64,000 bases of DNA. It comes from Rhodotorula mucilaginosa (Eukaryota > Basidiomycota > Microbotryomycetes > Sporidiobolales > Sporidiobolaceae). Positions 22,190 to 34,271 of this stretch are shown here, one piece after another; position 1 is the stretch's first letter; every line of letters starts with the position of its first letter. The notes beneath the pieces are model-generated. The model was given only the letters and a program-made list of their open reading frames with translations. It was not told where the DNA came from and ran no database searches. The position numbers were made by a program, and so were the translations under genes. The stretch is taken from assembly GCA_034406715.1 (NCBI GenBank), contig CP137871.1, positions 496,001 to 560,000 of the forward strand. Reading direction: 5' to 3'.

Positions 22190-24954
22190 AGTGCGTCCGT
22201 CCACCTTGACGCGTCGTCAACCAACACGCTCATGTTCGTTTGCCCGCACAGTGTCGGAGCGGAGACGCGCAGAGATCGCAGAGAAGCGCGCGCGACTCGC
22301 TGCGCTCAGGGCGGCGCGCGAACAGCGGGAAGCCGCCGCAGCCCGCACCGCCGCTTCGTCCCCTTCCGCCGACTCGTACGCCTCAGGACATGCCACGACC
22401 CCGACCGACACAGCGCTCGATCGATCGACCGCCGCGACGACGACGAGAGCCAGTCTCGGCGCCGCTTCTTCCCGAGGGGACGAAATCGAAAACTTGCTCA
22501 GAGGCGTCGGCGTCGTCGGCCGCGAGCGAGAGCGTACAGCACCGTCCACGCCGTCTTCGCCGAGCAGGACGGCAGAAAGGAGTAGCACGCCCTCGAGGCA
22601 GGCTGCAGAAGGGCAAGATGGCTCTGCTTCTCAGCGGGCGAAAGAATCAGAAGCGACAGAAGCGGCTGGGAGCAGAAGCGCCGGTACTTCTAGCGAGAGG
22701 TCGGAGAATGCCCCGGAGGAGGAAGTGACACCACCAGGAGAGTCAAAGTGAGTGGTCCCAGTGACCCGGGTGAGACTGGATCGCGGTGGTTGATCACAAG
22801 AGCGATTTTGCGCAGTGCGTCCGTGCCGCCACCGGCCGCATCCACCTCGACCCCAATGCAAACTCTGCCAGTACCGCCTGCTTCTCCACCGCCTCCGAAA
22901 CCGCGTATCGTCTACGACAAGGCGATCCAGACTTCGGCAGAGCTCGATCCCGCATCGTCATCCACCACTGCCGCAGTCGGGGGAACAACCTCTTCTTCCT
23001 CAAGAACGGCAGATTCTTCGGGAACGTCGACATCGGGTCTCGGTGTCGGAGTCGAGGCTGCTGCATCTTCGACCGGCGGGGCCGGTCGAGAAACGGCCGA
23101 AGAACTGCGCGCCCGGATCGTTGCCGAACTCGAAGCAGAACGCCAACGCCTCGACGCCGAAATCGCACTCGAGAAGCGCCTCGCCGAGGAACAACTCGAA
23201 GCGGAACGGGCTCGCGGCCTCTCGGGCGAGCAGCTGTCGTCCGTGTTGGCCAGTCCGGGCTTTGTCGAGTTCCTCGAGCAGTCGACCAAAGTGGTCCAGC
23301 GGGCGTTGAGCGACCCGTACGATTACCTGAGAGACTACTCGATCAACGCGGACGAGGATGCGGCGGCGGCAGAGGGGAAGAAGGCACGAGTCAGGTTGCT
23401 GGGTGCGTGGCAGGACCAGCAATGGGGACGGGGCAGGAGCGTGACGAGCGTGGATTGGAGTCCAAAGGCGAGTCTCCATTTTTCTGGGAGGGTCAACCAG
23501 CTTAGCCGACTTACTTCTTTCGCCCTCGCATACAGTTCCCCGAGCTCTTTGTCGCCGCTTACAACAAGAAACCGCTGTCCATAAACGAGCCGGACGGGAT
23601 TGCAGCCGTGTGGAACTTGCATCTGCAAGACCGGCCAGAATACGTCTTTCACGCTCAGGTGAGTCCGCCTTTCTGTACAAGGCTGGCCGTAAGAACATCC
23701 TGACCCAAGCTCCTGTCGCCAGTCCGATATCCTGTCTATAGCTTTTTCGCCTTTCAATTCGAACCTAGTCGTCGGCGGGACCTACTCCGGCCAGATCCTC
23801 CTGTGGGACACACGATCTCGACATTCGAACGCGGTGCTGAAAACGCCGCTCTCGACCTCGGGCCATACGCATCCCGTGTACTCTCTCGCCCTGCTCGGCA
23901 CCCAGAACGCCAACTCGCTCGTCTCGGCCTCGACAGACGGGGTCGTCTGCGCTTGGTCGCTCGACATGCTCGCGCGGCCGCAAGAGACGCTCGAGCTCGT
24001 CCATCCTGCGCACAGCAAGACGGACGAAGTCTCGATCACGTCGCTTGGGTTCCCGCTTGGCGAGACGGCAACGTTCTGGTGCGGCACCGAGGAAGGGAAC
24101 GTCTATGCCGCGCATCGGTACGACCGCGCGGGGGCGAAGGCGGGGTTGATCCACAACGAAGTGTATCGGGGACATTCGGGACCCGTGACGGGACTCGATT
24201 TCCACCCGGCGGAAGGGTCCGTCGACTTGAGCGACTTGTTCTTGACTTCCGGAGTCGACTGGACCGTCAGGCTCTGGCGAGCGGGAGGTGCCAACCCCGC
24301 GCGGACCGCAGCAGGAGGTGCGACATCGTCGCAGAACGGAGGGGCCAGTCGGCTCACCTCTTCCTCCGCCGGGGGTCGGTCGAGCTTGTCCTCGTCGCGG
24401 TTGGGCAGCTCGACGAGCGGACCGCCTCCTCCGGGTACGATATCGCCTCTATTCACGTTCGAGGAAGCGGGTGATTACGTCTATGATGTGCGGTGGCATC
24501 CTCTCCATCCGGCCGTGTTTGGAACCGTCGACGCCGCGGGAAAGTTCAACTTGTGGAACTTGAACGTCGACACCGAGGTGCGTGTCGCAACACTCGAGAG
24601 TCAGGAGTGCAATGGCACTTACTCACCTCGTTGGCACTATGCAGGTCCCGCTTGTTTCCACCGCCGTTGGCGACATTGCCCGGCCTCGAGGGCTGAACAA
24701 GCTTGCGTGGGAACGGACAGAGGGTCGGAGAGCCGCGGTCGGTTCTTCGGACGGCAAAGTCTACGTCTACGAGATCAGTGCCGGTGCGCTCCATTGCCTT
24801 TGAGCAACCCTCACTGGCTTGAACGGCTGAGACTGACCTTGCCTCGTTTTTCGGAACAGATCTCGTCACGCCCCAAGAAGGCGATTGGGACCAGATGCGG
24901 AGGACGTGCAATGCCGCGCTGGCCGAGCAGCTCAGTCCGGACGGGTACCGATGA
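22190..24954 (+). CDS. Cytoplasmic dynein intermediate chain
   Basis: WD-repeat cargo-binding subunit of dynein-1. Predicted 784 residues. The start codon is split: A at 22190, TG at 22252-22253, restoring M-SERRRAEIAEKRARLAAL, the counterpart of the conserved N-terminal p150-binding helix of the family. Further exons: 22252-22747, 22816-23467, 23536-23658, 23723-24577, 24645-24777 and 24860-24954. The intron after 23467 has a GC donor (GCGAGT); this border alone yields RSVTSVDWSPKFPELFVAAY, which is family-typical. RIVYDKAIQTSAEL (in the 22816 exon) resembles the LC8 light-chain binding motif. A coiled stretch rich in Glu/Arg follows, then WD repeats with LLWDTRSRHSNAV, SASTDGVVCAWSLD and GVDWTVRLWR. 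A Ser/Gly-rich insert of about 60 residues interrupts the propeller after GVDWTVRLWR. Confidence 0.9.
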
Positions 24955-25351
24955 GCGTGCCGATTACATGGTGCATGTTGACTCGGCATCGTGCTGCCTC
25001 ACCTTCTCGCCGTCGTTCTCTTTTTGTCGTTCAACTTCGCATTTCACACAGCAATATCTTCCTTCAGTTCGGCGCTTCTAGGTTCATTAGACTTTATATC
25101 CCGCCTCTGCCGGGGCCTTCGGCTAGCCATGGAAGAGTAGAGTGGCAAAATCCGGCGAGGCGAGAACTTCGCTAAACCTGCACCGCTATCTCACACACAC
25201 TTCGCACTGAGCTGCCGAGCTACCATTTGCGAGCTCTACACGGAGTCTGCACTCGCCTCTGCCCGCCTGTGCCTCGACCAGCGCGCTTGAGGACATTCGT
25301 TCGCGTGCGGTCTCCCCACTCGGCGTCGTCACCCGCCAGACCACGCTCACG
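24955..25351. other. Intergenic region, dynein 3' end to VPS9-gene promoter
   Basis: About 400 bp in tandem orientation. Nothing specific is recognised beyond an AT-richer patch at 25060-25110, consistent with a 3' untranslated end. Confidence 0.5.
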
Positions 25352-28300
25352 ATGGCTACAGCGCGGGCAGTCTCGCCAGGAAGCGATACCGACGCGCGTT
25401 CAAGCACTCCGAATTCCCTCTCGCGCCCGTCAAGCCGCAGGACGCTCAGGACCGTGCCGTCGTCGTCGTCCGACCCGGCCTCGGCCCATCCGCTCCTCAC
25501 AGACTCGACAAATAGCGGCTCGAACGCTCCTGGAACGTACGCGGTGTACGACAAGAGTAGTCGCAAACGAGCAGGCAGCAGCTCGCAGAGTTTAGCCGTG
25601 CTGTCACCGCCGTCTTCCACCCTCTCGCCGAACGAGGGTCCGCTCGCCCCGTCGCCGTCTTCGAGCACAGCGACAACCTCGCCTTTCGCTCCGAGCTCGA
25701 CTCATTCCTTGCCGCCGTTGATCTCGCGACCTTCAAGCACTCAGCTCCCGTCGCCGGCCCAGGGCCGACAGTACGCGCGTTCAGTCTCGGAAGCCAAGGA
25801 GCAACTTCAGCGACAAGCGCTCAAGGCCGAGTTGCAGGACCTCGGACTGTCTGCCGAGTCGGCGGGTGCGGCTCTGGTGGCACGGCTCGGTACCCTGGAC
25901 GACGACGCCGACTTGAAGAGCCTTTCGGTTGTGGTTCGAAGTGGCAAAGTAAGCGACAGTTTCTCGTCAACGAGACCCGCGACTGCATTCCCTTCGCCTC
26001 ACGCTGACTCGTTTGGTATGCACAGCTCACTCTGCTGCTGCCGGCTGAGCGACTCGATCCCGACGGACCGCTCGGACTGCCTTTCCTGCTCGATCACCTC
26101 GTCCTTCTCGATCCGCCTTCTTCCGCCTCGGAGACGTCCTCCCTCGCCATTGAACGACCTTTTGTCACGCTGAGTGGTCTCCGTGGAGTACTAAGTGGCG
26201 GCGAACTGGTCTTCACGTCCTGTGTGGCTGCACCGAGGGTCGAGGATTCTCCAGCCTTTCACGATGAGGGAGTCCAAAGGTGTGTGTGGAGGGCGAAGAA
26301 ACTCCGGACAAAGACGTGTGTATTTGCCATGTTGACTGACACAGCTTTGTCGCAACAGATCCTTACGCGGGGTCACGCCGCTATCAGCACCCCCTACTTC
26401 GGTCCATTATCCATCCTCGACGCTCATCTCGGCCATCACCACCTTGTCGATCCCGCAAACTCGCTCTCCGACGGTCGCATCGCCGCCTCCGACCAGTCGG
26501 ACAACCAGTCGCCTAGCGGCGCTCTTTGCCAAACCGGCTGGGCAGACGCCAGAACCGACGAATGGTCCAGCCGCGCCCGACTCCCATGCTTCGCCTTCGG
26601 CTGCAGATGCCGCCGAAGCCCGCTCGACCTCGCACAGCCGTCCCTTGCACAGCGTCGAGATTCCCGTACTCGCTGTCGGCAAGATCATTCGGCATGACGA
26701 CGTCGCCAGCACGATAAGCTCTGCGCTCCTGGCTCACCTCCGACAGCAATGCCGCAGTATCGAGGGCACCGCTGGCGAGACCGATGTCGCCGTTGTCATC
26801 GACGACTTTGCTCGCCAATTTGAGCCATCGAAGACAGTCAATGGCGGTATCGCGCTCAACAGCACCGATCTCGCGCCAAGTACGAGTCTGCTTTACGCGG
26901 ATGTCGAGACACTTACGGAAGCGTACCAGGAAATGCTGCACGATGTCCGCCTCGACTTTGCACGCAATCTCGGATCTGCCGGTGCGAAAGACTCGAGCGT
27001 GGACGCTCCCTCGCTCGAGGACTTTGCGCAGCTTGAAGAGCGGATCGACGCCTCGCTCGAGAAACTCGAGGCCGCCGTCACGTCGACGATCTACGACCGC
27101 CTGTTCGCGCCTTCGACCTCTCACGATTTGCAGGAAGACGAGAACCTCGCCTCGAGAATAGCGGCTCTGAATGTCCTCGGTCTGGATCTCGAGCATCTCG
27201 GGATCGACCTCGACCCCGATCAAGAGCTCGAGGAGGATTGGCACCTACAAAATACCGGTCCACGCGATAGCCTCGAGGCCATCGCTAGCCGTGTTGGCAG
27301 AGGTGTGTGAACATCCGACCTTCTTCTGATGCCTGGATGCAACGATTCTGACTCTGCCTTGGACCGCCGCCGGTTAGAACTCAATCGCCTCGAAGACCCG
27401 TCGGAGCTGACGCCCGTGGCCAAGCTCGCCATCCTGGTCGAATGTCACAAGATCATCGTCGACGGGTTGAGCAACCTGCCTGCAATCCGCTTGAAGAAGG
27501 AAGTCACCGCCGACGACAAGAGTTCGATTGCCGACCGTCCAGCGGTTGTCGAGATGGACGACGCATCCTCCCGATCGAGCTCTCTCCCGCCCTCGAGACC
27601 GCGATCACCGACTCCTAACGGTTTGGCTGGCGAAGCGACTCTGGAAGACGACCTACTGAGGACGCCGCGACCGCCGAGCCTGGAGGAGCGTCCCGTTCCT
27701 GAGATCCGACTGCCCGAAGCGGCGCGGGGCCTGTCGGCGTCGGTCCTCGAGGCAACTTCATCCTCGATGCTCCCAGCCAATCCGTCACCTCCGACTACAA
27801 TCTTTGAAACCTCGCGTTCGCGCGGCCGCGCGTCTCCATCCGCCTCGAACTCGTCGAGCGCGGATCTCATCCTGCCTCTCCTGATCTATTCGGTCGTCCG
27901 CGCCAATCCGCCGCACCTCTTCTCTCACCTACGCTACATCCATCGCTTCCGCGCAGAGTCACTCTTGCGCGGGCAAGCGTCCTACGCAGCCACCAACTTT
28001 GACGCCGTGATCGAATGGTCTCAGCACGTCGACCTCTCCACCCTCGGTCTCTCGTCGGACAATGTCATCACCGGCGCCTCGTCGAGCCCGAGCCAGCAGC
28101 TTGGTACGCCGTCCTTGACCCGTCCTCGCGCTTACACCACCCCTTCGACGTTCCTGCGCGAGCGCGTTTCGCTCACGGCGGATCAGCTCGTCGACTCGGC
28201 CAACTCGGCACTCACCGGCGTCGTTGATTCATCGTACCGTCTATTATTTGGCGCAGGAGGACTAGCGAGCTCTGCCCCTCGGACTCTGGACGACGTCAAG

Positions 28301-29068
28301 AACGTTCTCGATGGGGCTCGTGGCCGCGCACGCGAGAAGCTCCCCTTCCGACGGAGCAACTCGGCCCGCGACTTCCCGACCTTGATCGCAGGGCGTCGAC
28401 GTGCTACGAGCGTCGCGAGTAATAAGGCGACAACAAATGCAGCACCCGGCGCTACTTCAGAAGAGTCCCCGTCCGACGCGGCGAGCGCCGTTACCGCTCC
28501 TCCGCCGTTGCCGCCGCGACCCCAGAGCCCCGTCAAGGAAGGCGAAGATTCGGACGCTCGCTCGGTGCGCAGCGTCTCGTCGTTCCTCGGCTTCCGCGAC
28601 TCGACTATCGGTCGGGCGATCGCCTCGCATACGGGCGGGCATGCGAGCGATCGCCAGGAAGCCGCCTCGCCGGAGAACTCGCCCTCGTCGACTTCCCTAG
28701 GCGGGAGGCTGCTCGGCCGTATCGCAGACGGTGCTTCCTCGTCAGCACGTCGGGCGACGTTGCTCAACCCACTCACGGGCTGGGCCGGTACTACGCCAAG
28801 TCTCGCGCCCGTACCGGCATCGCCAGCAGGCGACGAGCTCGGGGAAGAGTACCGTCCTCAGCAGCGCTTCCTCGACGTCGACAGCGCGCAAGACCTCAAG
28901 CTGAGCGAGGTGCAGGATCTCCTAGTTGAGTATCGTAAAGCGGTCGCAGCTTTGCGAGCTCGGCCTGCCACGGTGCAGGTGCATACGCATGAGGACGATG
29001 CGGTTGACGCGCCGCTGGCGGAGGAGACCCTGTCGCCGGATCAGAAGTCTGTGCAGACACCGGAATGA
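25352..29068 (+). CDS. VPS9-domain Rab5-type guanine nucleotide exchange factor
   Basis: Likely activates Rab5/Vps21-family GTPases on endosomes. Exons 25352-25948, 26026-26279, 26359-27302 and 27378-29068 give 1161 residues. A disordered Ser/Pro-rich N-terminus leads to the helical-bundle entry IYDRLFAPSTSHDLQEDENL and ASRIAALNVLGLDLEHLGID, then LAILVECHKIIVDGLSNL. The core helices DLILPLLIYSVVRANPPHLF and SHLRYIHRFRAESLLRGQAS near residues 760-800 are diagnostic. Between these two blocks lies an insert of about 110 residues, Ser/Pro-rich and presumably disordered, inside the folded domain. No CUE domain is visible, unlike yeast Vps9. Together with the large size this makes a Muk1-like or lineage-specific exchange factor more likely. 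A short helix, DLKLSEVQDLLVEYRKAVAA, lies near the C-terminus. Confidence 0.85.
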
Positions 29069-29216
29069 CGGCGCAGTGAAGACGAGATGAAATGATAGTG
29101 GTGAATGCAGAGTCTACGATGGAGTGATGCGGGTTAATGAACAAACAACAACGTGAAGGGGTATGTTCTAGCATGAGGAGCGACATAGATCTATCGGGTT
29201 CTGGAAGCTCGTCCTT

Positions 29217-31886
29217 CTAAGCTTGTGATTTGCCCTCGCGAGCGCGTTCTAGCTCGCGACCTTTCTCTACGGCCTTGAGCGCCTTCCGGTCCTGCTCCAG
29301 TCGAAGCCGTTCCGCCCGCTCTGCCCGCCATCGCATGCCGTTCTCCCACTCGAGAAGCATGAGTGGCGAGAAACAGCAGCACAGCAGGGAGAGGAAGGTG
29401 AAACTCCAGCCGGCGCCGAGTCGATTGAGCAGAGGTTCGACGAATCCGACACCAGCGGCGCCCGCGCAGCATCTGTAGAGGTTGTTCTGTTCAAGGTTTG
29501 AACGACCGGAACGTCAGTACGGCCCGAACGATTGCGCGTGAAAGCTCATTTCCTTACGGCGGCGGTGGCGGAAGCGGATTGACCTGGATACAGGTCTACG
29601 AGCAGAGTCGAAGTGCAGTTGAAGATGGTCGTGACGGAAACGCCGACTGTCGCAAGGGGCAGACGAACGTCAATCTCCGCTCATGCTGACCTTAGGGCGC
29701 TCATGTGAGGCCTGACCCGAGGGAAAGAAGGGCTTACTGAAGAACTGCATGATCAGGGGAACCGACAGATGGACGCCTTTGTCGAGCACCCATCCATAGG
29801 TGATCGTCGAAGCGATGAGCACAAAGAAAAAGTAGGGCTCCGAACGGAGCCTTGCGTGTTCAATCGGGAAGGTCGAAAGGTCGTTCAGGTCCTTTCTGCG
29901 CTCGAGCGCCTCCTCCTCCTTCGAGAACCCGGCATCGGCCCGTCGCCGCTCGACTTGACGTTTGACCACTTTGTAGTCGTGGGTCATACGCGGTCCATTC
30001 TGTGTCGGATATGTCTTCGTCAGCGAGGCGCGGATCTACTCGGCGGGCAAAATAGTGGCACGCACGATAAAGGTCGCAAGCAGGCAGCCTGCGCCGTTCG
30101 CAATAAAGCACAATCCCAGCTCGGTCTCGCTAAGATGGTAGGTATCTTTGAAGGTCGTTCCGGTCGAAGTCGTCACCGTATAGAAGAGGCTGCGCCGTAG
30201 GAAGGTCAGTGTGCAAGTTGGATGTCTGCAAATGCCGCGAAGGGAAACAGCTTACGTATAGCAAGCCGAATTGAAGGTCAGGACGAAAAATACGTCTTTC
30301 TCGCGGAACATCTTGAGCGGCGCAAAGGGTTTCACATCCTTCCACCCCTTCTTGGGCGGCTTGGCGATCAGACTCGCCGCGTCCGCTTCCGCCAACGCCT
30401 CCTTCCCCATCCTTCTCCTGCGCTGCCGCTGCTGCCAAATCGACACGAGCGACCGGTTGATTCCGCGAGCCGGGATGGAGCCGTCGCCGACCATGGACCG
30501 GAGCGTTTCGGGCAAGAACAGGGAAAGCGAGAGGAGGACCAGAGCGCCGAGGACGAAGAGGAACCAGAAGAGAGCCTGCCAGCCGTAGCGCTCGGCGAGG
30601 ACTCCGCCGACGATCGGACCGATGCAAGGTCTGCAGAGAGAGGTGATCAAGTCAGTACGGCGAAACGGCTGCAGAGAGTTAGGCAACTGGGTTCCTTACC
30701 CAACCATCGGTCTGCGCGGTGCACACATGCGCATAACCAGTCCTATCAGCTTTGAGCACTGTAGCTAAGTTAGAGGAGGGAAGGGGAACGTACCCGAGAC
30801 CAAAAATAGACATGAAGAGACCGCGTTCTGAGGGCGGCGCGATGTCGCCGATAGACCCGGCGCCGATCGCAATGACGGAGGACGAGCCAGCTGCTTGAAC
30901 GACGCGGAGGACGACGAGGAGCCAGTACTTGTGCGTATTGGCGAGGCCGGCGCAGGCGCCGATGTAGCTAAACGAGAAGCAGGGTTGGAGCGGTGTCAGC
31001 GGAGAAACGCGCATCACCGACACTCTGCGGCTGATCAAGCTGAGAGCTTCTTACATTATGAAGCTGACGATGTAAGTTGGTCGTCGTCCGAGGACGTCAC
31101 AGATCGCACCGAAGAAGGAAGGCGACACGCCCTACCGGTTCGTGTGGCAAATGTCAGCGGTGCATCTCGAAGGCTTCGGAGAAAGGAGAACACCAACCTG
31201 AGCGATCATATACGCTAGGACTGAAATATTAATCAGTTCTACGGTCACTCCGAGGTCGGTGGCGATTGACGGGATCACGGGGAAAAAGATCTGTCGAGAC
31301 GGGCAATCAGGAAAGACCTAGTCAGCTTTTTTTAAAACCTTGAAGGCGTATAAGTCCCGGCATGCATACGTTTGCCGTCAGGGGTCTGCGGGGTAGCGGA
31401 GCAAAGCGTCGAGAATCAGCGCCCGCAATCAGGAGATCGCGTTGCGAAAGAAAGCAACTGCTGAACTCACGACATCAAGCCGGCCAACGAGACCAGTCCG
31501 ACGATGAACCAGCGCATCCGTTGCGAGTGGATTGTGTACCGCGGCGTGACTGTCGTGGCCGCGGTCGTCGAGCGCTTGACTGCAGGCATGCCGCCGTCCT
31601 GCGACGAAGAGTCGCGTGCGTCGGGTCCCTTGGCCTTTTGTCCGTCCTCGAGCTCTGCTCCGCGGCTGCCCATTCGTGGTCCGTCTGTAGCGCATTCTGC
31701 AATGTCCCGCGAGCCCTGGCTGCCCGCCAGAGTGGCTGCATCGGAGTCGTCAAGCCCTGTCGTCGTTTCGGCCGAGAAACGAGCAGAGGTGGTCCTGCAG
31801 CTGTGAAGCGTGGCGGCTTGCGGCACGTCCGTTGCTTCGCTAGAGACGATCGGCGGGTCGTTGTCTGCATCTGCCGATGCGCGCAT
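29217..31886 (-). CDS. MFS multidrug transporter, QDR/DHA1 type
   Basis: Twelve-helix proton antiporter of the drug:H+ antiporter-1 family, expected in the plasma membrane. Eleven exons on the minus strand: 31471-31886, 31370-31385, 31198-31290, 31055-31131, 30794-30967, 30700-30711, 30256-30630, 30066-30189, 29738-29999, 29558-29646 and 29217-29486; 635 residues. Exons 2 and 6 are only 16 and 12 nt but are required to restore SPLTANIFFPVIPSIATDLG and FGLGPMVGPCIGPIVGG. Motif A appears as GAICDVLGRRPTYIV and motif C as GPCIGPIVGGVLAERYGW. A cytosolic loop of about 70 residues separates the halves. The Ser/Thr-rich N-terminus of about 120 residues is cytosolic, and the C-tail is charged. Substrate cannot be read from the sequence. 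Confidence 0.88.
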
Positions 31887-32416
31887 GCTCGAATGCGTGT
31901 GGTCTGAGGCTGAGAGCTCTAGAGAGAAAGGTTACTGATTTAGCTCATCCCTCATCGCGCGCCGAAAGCGGATCCGTCGGCAGTCATCTCCGAGAATCTC
32001 CGGATAAATCCGTACTTCCGAGCACATTCTCACACAATGTCACTCAGTAGATTGTGGCTGCATTAATTGCAAGAAAGCGCTCGGGAAGCTATCAAGAGCG
32101 TGAGTGCGGTCGAGCGGAAAATGCACGTGCGCAAAAACTTTCCGCGCAGCGCTCGGAGCAGAGGAGCGGTTCGGGCGTGTACAGTAGCGTCTATACACCT
32201 CCAAGCCGCGCTAGATTACCCGTACCAAGCATCTTACCCGTCTCTCGCTGCCGCTCGCAATCCGCTCTCGTGCCCGCATAGACGCCCGACACCGCACTCG
32301 CTTCTCGCCGTTCCTCAAAAAGTCGATACCTCTCTCTCTGCTCGCATACAGCAGCAGCAGCAGCCCGATACCCTTCACCGGCTTGTCCATCTGCACCAGC
32401 ATATCCCTTGCCCGCC
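31887..32416. promoter_or_regulatory. Divergent promoter region of transporter and eIF4E-like gene
   Basis: 530 bp between two divergent start codons. A (CAG)5 run lies at 32349-32363, just upstream of the eIF4E-like ATG, in the presumed leader. No other element is recognised. Confidence 0.5.
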
Positions 32417-33978
32417 ATGTCTGTCCGCCCTTCGCCGTTCTCAGGCTCGTCGTCGTCGTCGTCGACTCCTTCCTCGCGCCGCAATTTCCCATCTCGCGCC
32501 AACGGCGTCCCTTCGCCGAGCTTGCAGTCTCGATCAGTCGGCGGCGGCGGCTCTGCGACGGGTGCAGGGACCGGAGAGAGCTATGTCGCCCCGCCACAGC
32601 GCAAGAAGAGCGGCGGTCCCGTCCTCTCGCTCGCCAACGGAACCGGCACCACCGTCAACGGCCACCAGGACGGGTCCGCGTCCGCAGGGCTGCACCCGCT
32701 CAAGTATACGTGGGACGTCTGGTTCTCGCAGCGACAGGGGGCCGTCAAAGGGGCCAAGAAGGACGGCGAAGGCAAGACCGCGGCCGGACAGAAGGAGAAA
32801 GAGTCGCGCGAGGACTGGGAAGGCGGCGTCGTCAAGCTCGGCGGGTTCTCCACGGTGAGTGCCTCTACGTGTGCAGTAGTATGTACGAGCAGAGCTGACC
32901 ATGCGCGCTTCGGACAGATCGAATCGTTGCACCCGATGCTGGCGCACCTCGTTCCGCCATCCGAGTTGCCCGGCTCGCTCCACTCGTCCCACACTCTGTT
33001 CACTTCCGATTCCCCGGATCTGGCTCCTTCCCCCTCCAACACGGTCTGTGACTACAATGTCTTCCGTTCCAGCATCGCTCCGGCATGGGAAGACGCCGCC
33101 AACGCCGGCGGCGGACGGTGGGTCCTCCGCCTTCGCAAGGGCGTCGCGGACCGGATCTGGGAGGAGGTCGTCTTTGCGCTCGTCAGTGAGCGAATCGGAG
33201 GAGAGGACGAGCGCGTTGGCGAAAAGGTCAACGGGGCAGTTCTCAGCGTGCGGCGAGAGGAAGACATCCTGTCCCTCTGGGTGGCGCCGAGCTCGCGAGC
33301 AGACCGCGACACGATTCGGTGCGTCTTCGTCACCTTGAACTAGCGGAATCGGCTCCGTCAGAGCTGACCTTTGTTGTACTGCGCCCCACCAGGGACTCGC
33401 TGCGAACGGCCCTCACTCCGCTCTTGACGGCGACTTCGCTCGCGGCTCTCCAGCTCGACTACAAGCCGCACCCGGTCACGAGCGGCACTCCCTCTTCCCA
33501 CGGTCGATTGCAAGATCTCTCGAACGGCAGTGAATCGCCCCTCACTCCCTCGAGCGGCGGCGGGCGCGGCCATTCGCTCCGACGGGGCGACCACGAACGG
33601 CGCTCGCACTCTGGCGCGATGCGGCACTCCTCTTCCGCCTTCGGAGGTGCAGGCGGTGACTCTTCGTTCGGCGGTGGTAGCGGCGAAGCGTTCGGTACGC
33701 CGTTGAGCGAGCGGAGGAGCCACGGAGGGACGCCGCGCGGGCCCGGCTTCTCGGGCTACGTCGCGCGGGTACGGACTCCCGGCGCGGACGGTTCCTCGTC
33801 GCCCGTCGCGGCTTCCCCTCTGGCTCCGCTCGACGGGCTCAGCTCGATCGAGCGTATCGAGAGGAGGGTGCGCGAGTCGAGCCCGGGCGTGCTGGGCGCC
33901 ACCACGAGACCTGGAATGAGGAGTCGCGAGACTTCGTTCCGTGCTGGAGGAGACGAGGACCGATGGGGACGACTCTAG
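32417..33978 (+). CDS. Divergent eIF4E-family (4EHP-like) cap-binding protein
   Basis: Exons 32417-32854, 32918-33318 and 33393-33978 give 474 residues, about twice the usual length. The eIF4E fold is indicated by HPLKYTWDVWFSQRQ, then REDWEGGVVKLGGFSTIESL, CDYNVFRSSIAPAWEDAANA, GGGRWVLRLRKG and NGAVLSVRREEDILSLW. Cap-sandwich candidates Trp134 and Trp203, and Glu204 for guanine recognition, are present. The dorsal Trp that binds eIF4G in canonical eIF4E (Trp73 of the human protein, in EDFW) is missing: the aligned stretch reads STIESLHPMLAHL. Flanking parts are disordered, including a C-terminal Ser/Gly/Arg tail of about 180 residues. Likely a translational repressor or specialised cap-binding factor rather than the main initiation factor; this is inferred from the missing dorsal Trp. 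Confidence 0.85.
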
Positions 33979-34271
33979 ACTTTATGTGTCTCGACACACT
34001 CTCTCTCTATATCGGCACTTATAGATCGTCCCACCATTCCGGGGCGGCACTACGATAGATCTTGGATAGATTCATCAAACTGCATTCTTGGCTGCCCAGT
34101 TTTGCATTCCCAAGCTCATTCGCACGTCGTAGCGCACAACCGTGAATATGAGGGGAAAGATGCGAGTTTGGATTTGCGCTTGATCGTACAACAAAGAACA
34201 AGACCTCTAGAGAAGAGTTGCGAAATGGTTTGCGCGGGACAAGGGGTCTGGCCCTCGTAAGGCTCTCCAAC

